Notes under the pieces: generated by a model
Seen by the model: only the letters and a program-made list of their open reading frames with translations
The model's database searches: none
What the model was told of the DNA's origin: nothing
Translations under genes and position numbers: made by a program
Source: a virus
Direction: 5' to 3' (one strand)
Length of the DNA: 64,000 nucleotides
Virus record (IMG/VR): IMGVR_UViG_3300020207_000012
Coordinates: 1 to 64,000 of that record
Part shown: positions 59,501-64,000 of the stretch, one piece after another
Numbering within the stretch: the first letter of the stretch is position 1
Layout of the letters: each line of letters starts with the position of its first letter

Positions 59501-60850
59501 TTTTTCTACAACATTTGTACCAAGTGTTAGTGGGAAAATATTATAGTCTTGTGCGTTTACCATTCTGTCTTGTGAATAATAAGCACGTGGAGCAATACGT
59601 CTTACACTTTCAAAAGTTTCGCCGGCATAGTTTTCGGAGAAATCTCTTGTAGTTGTTAGCGTAACTGTAAGTGCATAATTTCTACCATCTGCTCCAATAT
59701 ACGGGATAGTAACACTTGCTTCGGGTACATCATTTCCGTTTACAGTAAAGTTTTCATTGTCTGTTTTACGATACCAAACACGATAGTTACCAAAAGGAGC
59801 ATTACCAAAGATGCCGTCAGGCCAGTTGATTTGAATAGAGTTATCTATGTTAGTTGTGACACTAGCTAGATCACCATTTCCGTTTCTTAGAGAATTATAA
59901 ATTGCTGTTTCTCTACTGTCATTATCTACAACAGATACACTAGAAACATAATTATTTTCATTATCTAATCTTTGAATCCAAACATCTGAGTTACTAATAT
60001 TCGTATCGTTTAAAATCTGAACACGATTAGATAGTCTTTTTGTATAACTTAAATTTTCAAAAGCAAGTTCGCCTAGTTTTGTGAAGATAAAGAAACCTGT
60101 TCTATCAGAAGCTGGACCAAGATTGTCATCTCTATTAACAATTGTAAAGTTTTTAGTAGGAATAGGTTCTGCTTCTATTACGTTGTCTCCGTCAAATTCA
60201 GCACGTACGGATTCAAATCTTCTACTCGCACCTGCTACATTTGCTGAGAATGGGTAAGTAATACTCTTAGCTATTCTGTTTTCATTAATTTCGTATAGAC
60301 TATTCTCTATACCAAACGCTGTCATATTCGCAATAGGGTCTTGAATTTTTGAATTCTTTGTGAAAGAAGCGTCTAAAATTGTAATAAAGTTTTCATACCA
60401 GTTAACGTCATTAGCATCATTCCAGTTAACAGTAGTATTAGCAAGAGAATTCCCTTCATTATCAGTAACATCTTGTGATGTAGTAACACTTGTGATTTTC
60501 ATATAACCACGAGCATTGATAGGTCTTGTTTTAATATAGCCAAGATTTTTTGCTAGTCTTAGTACAGACTCACGGCGTTCTGCTAAATCTAAGAAGTTTT
60601 CACGGGTATTCATATCAAGTCTAAATGATAGTGAATGTCCTAAATACGCAACAATATCTAAGATAGCAATAAATTCTGAACTAGCAATGTAGTCATTATA
60701 TTTGTCAGGATATGTTTCCTGTACATATAATAGTAATGCTTCTCTGATAGTATCAAAGTCATATGCTTTTAAACTAATGTTTGTAAATGCTGTATAAACA
60801 GCACTCCAACTCTCGCCCGCAAATAAATTGTCAACTCTTTCCTGACCCAT
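56525..60850 (-). CDS. gp6: Baseplate wedge protein gp6
   Basis: gp6 homologues form the ring of the baseplate and join wedges together. The 1,441-residue protein starts MGQERVDNLFAGESWSAVYT and has the conserved gp6 N-terminal region with FIAILDIVAYLGHSLSFRLD, RENFLDLAERRESVLRLAKN and LGYIKTRPINARG. A beta-rich middle includes WYRKTDNENFTVNG, and the C-terminus carries ETFYYSELASYIHNKLPNHI, SSVVITPKYE, the gpJ-like end. It is about twice the length of T4 gp6 (660 residues), the extra being inserted beta domains. It begins one base after gp25 ends and ends 2 bases before the giant gene, matching the order 25-6-7. Confidence 0.85.
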   Translation of the reverse strand: MGQERVDNLFAGESWSAVYTAFTNISLKAYDFDTIREALLLYVQETYPDKYNDYIASSEFIAILDIVAYLGHSLSFRLDMNTRENFLDLAERRESVLRLAKNLGYIKTRPINARGYMKITSVTTSQDVTDNEGNSLANTTVNWNDANDVNWYENFITILDASFTKNSKIQDPIANMTAFGIENSLYEINENRIAKSITYPFSANVAGASRRFESVRAEFDGDNVIEAEPIPTKNFTIVNRDDNLGPASDRTGFFIFTKLGELAFENLSYTKRLSNRVQILNDTNISNSDVWIQRLDNENNYVSSVSVVDNDSRETAIYNSLRNGNGDLASVTTNIDNSIQINWPDGIFGNAPFGNYRVWYRKTDNENFTVNGNDVPEASVTIPYIGADGRNYALTVTLTTTRDFSENYAGETFESVRRIAPRAYYSQDRMVNAQDYNIFPLTLGTNVVEKAKAINTSFAGNSRFFEMDDPTGHHSNVSVTGTDGSVYIDDDIITMNLPFNRANGNSDDFIRNVMSEVIKHPSLINLYFYNYMFNVDSVITTPKLNFNVSPTNKKVIEVISTDTESQTVLYPGDHILTVGTEELEETWTTIYGTTVSETGDSIDTFIINDIIPEMSGSISKVVRGYRTRFEDIEIQNIKQEKIEDLSVDSFKIKYIPEPDTNKWAWYVHDDVTEPELIDGEDVFITFTYKAGARQNEAEYVAKFTGKKVVFESEDQVKFFYSNNKFIVDNETNLIERDIILFNYYNTITSGGQAQTTGEDMIVNIGTAPVTNVVDNNGTITFDGVYKNTGAELTNDFVENMNCYNPTSTRHVLVSPVGLEYPVTPTSPSSTTVIGNSPSYTVSYELDNASEIVGTVIDTGENPAVETTNEYVYSINPAVISEEIDSCTSAKSYTTTYNEVQLTDNSFKGKVSTQYFNQAQSSNNFVWIDENHLPTGETLDTAVAPMVGVQTEYFIQNNGGVYTFTFPDMVQDGWTIDNLDGDIRWKQFAYGEANFSSTQSITADNIIIKDPSGTIIDNAHTEFRKNGNDHKIIFWTINPGIGSVLDIFIAGSGDADLTTFTVRVERTVEEVSTIQTAVETYDEIESYIYDEFITNEGYVDYHKVKLYASDTSRDPHGVLQVFVNVDSSNSLSDIGDVSILEFTHIVLETYMVDGKTYERVSDSVIAYDENTNDEIPKTALIRFLIEPTATDLEDGIWQKRVAGVWTTNFDYVDIAPGKIEYDGVKYRVVNGRSYVEDKFMSFRWDHFADEDKRIDPSTSNIVDIYVLSADYVRRVNTWISNGFSEVIPQAPNNYELRKMMESIEPKAMISDHISYIPVKFKYLFGKYAHPENQAVFKVVKKPETAFTDSEIKTAVSAAVNEFFDIDNWDFGETFYYSELASYIHNKLPNHISSVVITPKYETTQFTNLLSISSEPTEIFLSVTTSEDVKIISNIVSDELVGE

Positions 60851-60851
60851 A

Positions 60852-61211
60852 TTATTCTCTTTCTAAATTAACTGTTAATTCAACTTTTTCACTTGTTGGA
60901 ATGATTGAAACAAGTATTTGAATGTTTAATGTATGTTCTGATTCATCTATGATAATACTTTCTAAATTCACTCTAGGATCTTCATTTATAATTTCAGTCA
61001 AATCTTGTCTTATTATACCCTTAACATCTGGTGTTAATGGTTCAAAAATCATATCATGTACAATACTTCCATAAGTAGGCATCATCACACGTTCACCCTT
61101 ACGAGTCATAATATGATTCATTAAGTCTTCGATCACCAAGTCTTTATCAAAAAGACGGTGGTTGATTGCCTTTTTATTTTTTGTACTAAATCCTGTGAAT
61201 CTAATTGCCAT
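60852..61211 (-). CDS. gp25: Baseplate wedge protein gp25
   Basis: gp25 triggers sheath polymerisation and has a lysozyme-like (gpW/gp25) fold. The 119-residue product has DLVIEDLMNHIMTRKGERVM, MPTYGSIVHDMIFEPLTPDV and EIINEDPRVNLESIIIDES, which include the family hallmarks: R-x-G-E-R-x-M-x-P-x-[FY]-G and the EPR-like segment (here EDPR). It is the length expected (T4 gp25 has 132). It begins with a Shine-Dalgarno (agagagaaa) and a late octamer upstream and ends one base before gp6. Confidence 0.92.
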   Translation of the reverse strand: MAIRFTGFSTKNKKAINHRLFDKDLVIEDLMNHIMTRKGERVMMPTYGSIVHDMIFEPLTPDVKGIIRQDLTEIINEDPRVNLESIIIDESEHTLNIQILVSIIPTSEKVELTVNLERE

Positions 61212-61238
61212 AGTTTTCTCTCTATTTTTGATTAAGAG

Positions 61239-61246
61239 TATTTATC
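61239..61246 (-). promoter_or_regulatory. Late promoter octamer GATAAATA for the gp25-gp6 operon
   Basis: GATAAATA on the minus strand is 27 nt before the ATG at 61211 and is followed by a leader with agagagaaa. It is the probable late start for gp25, gp6 and the giant gene. Confidence 0.6.
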
Positions 61247-61280
61247 TGCATATAAACTACGAACTTTTTGAAAAAAGATA

Positions 61281-61309
61281 TTGACAACAAAAGTTTTTTA
61301 GTATAGACT
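61281..61309 (+). promoter_or_regulatory. Probable sigma70-type promoter for the 61.3-kb gene and clpP
   Basis: TTGACA (61281-61286) is perfect; the -10 is less clear, either TAGACT (61304-61309, 17 nt spacing) or TATAGA (61302-61307, 15 nt). It precedes an AAGGAG Shine-Dalgarno at 61325-61330 and stands back to back with the late octamer at 61239. Confidence 0.6.
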
Positions 61310-61336
61310 AAATATATCATCGTGAAGGAGATGAAC

Positions 61337-61678
61337 ATGCATCATAAACAACTTGAACTAGAATTTTTAGAAGAACTAGACTATTCAAACTATGAAGTAG
61401 ATGTACAGTACGAATTTGACTATGACGATTACCCGTCAATATCATTGGAAGAATTCGAATCTAATCTAATAAACTTCGACAAGTATGGAGTTGAGGTTAG
61501 TAGTAATGTTCTTTGGGAACCTTTTGAGGATACATCATCTGAAAAGATCAAAATTCTTGAAAATGAAGTATTCACATTACAGGGTCAGCTACAAACAGCA
61601 TATAAAAGAATAGCAGAACTTAACCAAGAACTAGATACTTTTAAAAGTATGGTAAAACCAAACTCAAGGACTTTTTAA
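61337..61678 (+). CDS. Unknown acidic protein with C-terminal coiled coil
   Basis: The start is ATG 61337 ([20 protein letters not shown]), 6 nt after a good AAGGAG; the longer GTG frame from 61322 would contain that Shine-Dalgarno. The 113-residue product is acidic with many Asp/Tyr ([16 protein letters not shown]) and ends in a likely coiled coil ([36 protein letters not shown]). It shares a stop/start base with clpP (TAATG), so the two are co-translated. It might be an adaptor that feeds or regulates the phage ClpP, but this is inferred from coupling only. Confidence 0.7.
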   Translation: MHHKQLELEFLEELDYSNYEVDVQYEFDYDDYPSISLEEFESNLINFDKYGVEVSSNVLWEPFEDTSSEKIKILENEVFTLQGQLQTAYKRIAELNQELDTFKSMVKPNSRTF

Positions 61679-62277
61679 TGCCCAATCTTGTACCAATGGT
61701 CGTTGACCAAACTGCGAACGGTGAACGCAGTTATGATATCTTTTCCCGATTGTTAAAAGAACGTGTCATTTTTTTGACAGGCGAAGTTAATGATTACCAA
61801 GCAGATTTACTATGCGCACAAATGCTATTCTTAGAAAGTGAAAACCCAGATAAGGATATACATTTTTACATCAACTCTCCCGGTGGCGTAGTAACTGCGG
61901 GAATGGCGATCTATGACACTATGCAGTTTGTCAAACCAGATGTGTCAACTACTGTTATGGGGCAAGCATGTTCTATGGGATCGTTACTAGCACAAGCTGG
62001 TGCTGCTGGTAAAAGATATATTTTACCACACGCAAGACATATGATCCATCAACCGAGCGGTGGTGCAGGTGGTCAAGCGACTGACATGGAAATTCAAGTT
62101 AGAGAAATTCTGAAAATGAAACAAAGTTTAACTGAAATCTATGTCAAACATAACAGCACACATAAACAATACCAACAAATATTAGCTGATATGGAACGTG
62201 ATAACTTTATGAGCGCACATGAAGCAGTAGCTTATGGACTAGCAGATAAGGTTATTGACGAAAGACCGACTGATTAA
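61678..62277 (+). CDS. clpP: ClpP-family ATP-dependent protease proteolytic subunit
   Basis: ClpP forms tetradecameric barrels that degrade proteins unfolded by ClpX/A. The 199-residue protein has a typical core: [20 protein letters not shown], the catalytic Ser in [18 protein letters not shown], the His in [15 protein letters not shown], and the C-terminal [20 protein letters not shown]. The start [20 protein letters not shown] resembles the bacterial ClpP processing region. Length is standard, so it should be active. It is on the plus strand inside the minus-strand baseplate cluster and is likely expressed from the promoter at 61281. Phage ClpP may alter host proteolysis, or process a virion protein; no ClpX is seen here. 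Confidence 0.93.
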   Translation: MPNLVPMVVDQTANGERSYDIFSRLLKERVIFLTGEVNDYQADLLCAQMLFLESENPDKDIHFYINSPGGVVTAGMAIYDTMQFVKPDVSTTVMGQACSMGSLLAQAGAAGKRYILPHARHMIHQPSGGAGGQATDMEIQVREILKMKQSLTEIYVKHNSTHKQYQQILADMERDNFMSAHEAVAYGLADKVIDERPTD

Positions 62278-62906
62278 AATCCAGGAACATAACTCCACAT
62301 TTTAGCAGTTTCAATCCTTAGGGCGGCAAGACGTTCATCCGTTTTGTCGCCTCTTTTTATGTTTGTTTGTATTTCATCTGTTATTTCAAACCACTTCTCT
62401 CTATTGATTAATTTTATAATATTGTGATTTTCTATTTTGTCAACCCCCTCGTAGTAGAAGTAATGTATCAAAGCATCGAATTGCGGTTGACCTAACGGTT
62501 GTGTTACGAACTTTTCAAGTACATTTCCAATAGCACGTAATTGTTTTTCTAATATAAATTTTGCGGCATCAATTGTTACTTTTTGTTCTGAAATGTCTAC
62601 ACGCTGTGAAGCAACTGTGATATATCCATACTTAAATTCAACATCAGGTATTTCATAATTGTAACCTATCATACCATTTCTTATTTCAAGTGAAGGTATA
62701 ACATCGTTAACAATAGCATCTTTGCTCATGTTACTGAATACTAGTTCATTTGCTGGGAATGTTTTAACACGTGTATACGAAAGTGTATACGAAGGTTGTT
62801 CATTGATATCATAACCAGTACCTAGATATGTACCGTAAGGTGTTATAACATTCAACGGAAGCTGAATGTAATTTAACAATGATCCTTTTCGTTTATCATA
62901 AATCAT
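62274..62906 (-). CDS. Baseplate-region protein with lysozyme-fold C-terminus
   Basis: Residues ~130-210 carry [40 protein letters not shown] and [17 protein letters not shown], which match the C-terminal lobe of GH24-type (T4-like) lysozymes: [LF]-x-QxQFDAL-x-x-F-x-Y-[NE]-x-G and the final R-R-x-x-E segment. The N-terminal ~125 residues are beta-rich and unlike lysozyme, and I do not see the usual catalytic Glu region. It may be a structural baseplate component derived from lysozyme, comparable to gp53 or gp25-like folds. It ends inside the clpP end with a 4-base overlap and follows the hub gene. Confidence 0.6.
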   Translation of the reverse strand: MIYDKRKGSLLNYIQLPLNVITPYGTYLGTGYDINEQPSYTLSYTRVKTFPANELVFSNMSKDAIVNDVIPSLEIRNGMIGYNYEIPDVEFKYGYITVASQRVDISEQKVTIDAAKFILEKQLRAIGNVLEKFVTQPLGQPQFDALIHYFYYEGVDKIENHNIIKLINREKWFEITDEIQTNIKRGDKTDERLAALRIETAKMWSYVPGF

Positions 62907-62907
62907 A

Positions 62908-64000
62908 TTACGCTGTCCTTATTTGTCTTAACCAACTTGGCGCTGTTGCTGAAGTATGTGATGATCCCCAAATTGCTGCTGGCGATGATGGAGCGATATC
63001 AACATGAATACCTACATTACCCATATAACCTGGACCTACACCAATACTTGTTGCTCCTGCACTGAAACATGCTTGGCAGAATTTTTTCATAATAGGCAAA
63101 TCAGAGTTACTAGTACAACTTAGTTTTTTACCATTACTATAAATCCAAACATCAGCAGCAAAGCCATTATCATGTCTTATACTACCAGTTCTACGTCCAC
63201 CTGGCGTGCCTTTTGGATCTTGTCCTCCAGAGAAAATATCAACATCGACACCTGCAGATTCTGCTGCTCTTTCTAGTATACTAAACAGTCTATTTTGAAT
63301 TGGTTTGTTTCTTGTTTGATTGGAGAAACCACTGATATATTTAACAGAACCAGAACCGTTACCTGTTTGCTCTTCTATAGATGTATCAGTAGTAAGTTGC
63401 TCTGCTGGCGGTTCAGATTCATCATTTCTAATTTTACTTAGTGGATCTTCTTTTACTGGAGGGATGCTACCAGAGTTTACCGTCGAACCACCATCACTCG
63501 AACTACTGGTATTAGCAGGAGCAGGTTTCTTTCTAAGCATAGGTTCATGTGATACCATTGTAGATAATACAGATTCGTCTATTTTTGTTGTTTCTAAGTT
63601 TTGAATATCAGCATGTGATACAGTAGATATACCAGGAGATATTGCTGCTTTTGGACCATTCAAATGTAAGATACCACCTGTTGTGACATACATATTTGTT
63701 TTTACATTTGTATGATTTGCACCACCACTAGTGAAGAATTGTGTTCCACCGCTTTTTACATGAAACTGGTCATCAGCATTAATGTGATAATCATTGCCTG
63801 CTTTCATGTTAATATTATTTCCTGCTTCAATGTTTATATTTTGGTCAGCACGTAAGTTGAAATCTTTTTCTGCTCTCATAGATATAGAGCCTTGCCCATA
63901 TACCATTACTTCACCTGCGGCGCCAATTTCAACCCAACCTGAACCAGTGGAATTAATCATATAAATCATATCGTTTGTACCATCTAAGATGACACTTGCG
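62908..64000 (-). CDS. gp5: gp5-like baseplate hub/spike protein with M15-like peptidase domain (5' truncated)
   Basis: The frame is open to the right edge, upstream of the ATG at 63969, so this is the C-terminal part. The visible portion begins with a beta-helix spike region with repeats of the form INIEAGNNINMKAGNDYHIN and a spike-tip-like TTGGILHLNGPKAAIS, then a Ser/Pro linker, then a domain with RRTGSIRHDNGFAADVW and VGIHVDI. HxxxxxAxD and HxD are zinc-ligand spacings of M15-type DD-peptidases. In T4 gp5 the lytic domain is a lysozyme; here a peptidase seems to be placed at the C-terminus. It would cut host peptidoglycan during entry. It ends one base before the lysozyme-fold gene. Confidence 0.75.
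   Translation of the reverse strand, partial: ASVILDGTNDMIYMINSTGSGWVEIGAAGEVMVYGQGSISMRAEKDFNLRADQNINIEAGNNINMKAGNDYHINADDQFHVKSGGTQFFTSGGANHTNVKTNMYVTTGGILHLNGPKAAISPGISTVSHADIQNLETTKIDESVLSTMVSHEPMLRKKPAPANTSSSSDGGSTVNSGSIPPVKEDPLSKIRNDESEPPAEQLTTDTSIEEQTGNGSGSVKYISGFSNQTRNKPIQNRLFSILERAAESAGVDVDIFSGGQDPKGTPGGRRTGSIRHDNGFAADVWIYSNGKKLSCTSNSDLPIMKKFCQACFSAGATSIGVGPGYMGNVGIHVDIAPSSPAAIWGSSHTSATAPSWLRQIRTA

Noticed and set aside
1-64000. tRNA genes, CRISPR arrays, insertion sequences, integrase or attachment site
   Set aside because: Nothing with cloverleaf-like or spaced-repeat structure, transposase motif or integrase was noticed; gaps between genes are too short for most of these.

Overview
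This window is a stretch of a large, AT-rich, tailed-phage genome of the T4-like (myovirus) type, probably from a marine phage. The evidence is a minus-strand baseplate block from about 42.5 to 64 kb: a gp5-like hub/spike, a lysozyme-fold protein, gp25, gp6, a 3,369-residue giant in the gp7 position, then tail-fibre-like proteins. A frd/td-like DHFR-ThyA pair and T4-type late promoter octamers (nATAAATA) agree with this. No host gene or integration site is visible. The low GC, ClpP, NodU-type carbamoyltransferase and 2OG-oxygenase suit phages of low-GC marine bacteria, but the host is inferred, not seen.

Layout. 1-4.4 kb (+): the end of a VWA protein, an HNH endonuclease, four small conserved or unknown genes behind a consensus sigma70-type promoter, DHFR, ThyA and a 2OG-Fe oxygenase-like protein. 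4.4-27.3 kb: a mainly minus-strand metabolic island with eleven radical SAM (rSAM) genes, two QueC-like PP-loop ATPases, a nitroreductase, three SGNH-like proteins, two methyltransferase-like paralogues (one with an eight-fold helical repeat), a GT-A-like protein, a carbamoyltransferase and a 37-residue microprotein. Two rSAM genes are flipped to the plus strand. 27.3-30.1 kb (+): early-type small genes with three near-identical promoter/leader modules and a lipoprotein polysaccharide-lyase-like gene. 30.1-42.5 kb (-): an operon behind a perfect TTGACA-17-TATAAT promoter, with three glycosyltransferase-like proteins, four more rSAM proteins (one with a B12-binding domain, one with permuted domains), a CMP-sugar cytidylyltransferase-like protein, a fourth SGNH protein and unknowns. 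42.5-64 kb (-): virion genes, interrupted by a plus-strand pair (unknown plus ClpP).

The striking content is fifteen rSAM proteins in 64 kb, in four recognisable groups, interleaved with tailoring and sugar enzymes and mostly coupled by ATGA-type overlaps. Together they look like a phage-encoded biosynthetic or tailoring pathway, most simply for a modified glycan, nucleoside or peptide; the product cannot be read from sequence. A second finding is that five genes have a T4-type late octamer exactly 5 nt before the ATG, which places the expected transcription start on the A of ATG and predicts leaderless late mRNAs. No tRNA, CRISPR array, insertion sequence or convincing factor-independent terminator was seen. 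No gene-free stretch exceeds about 125 bases.
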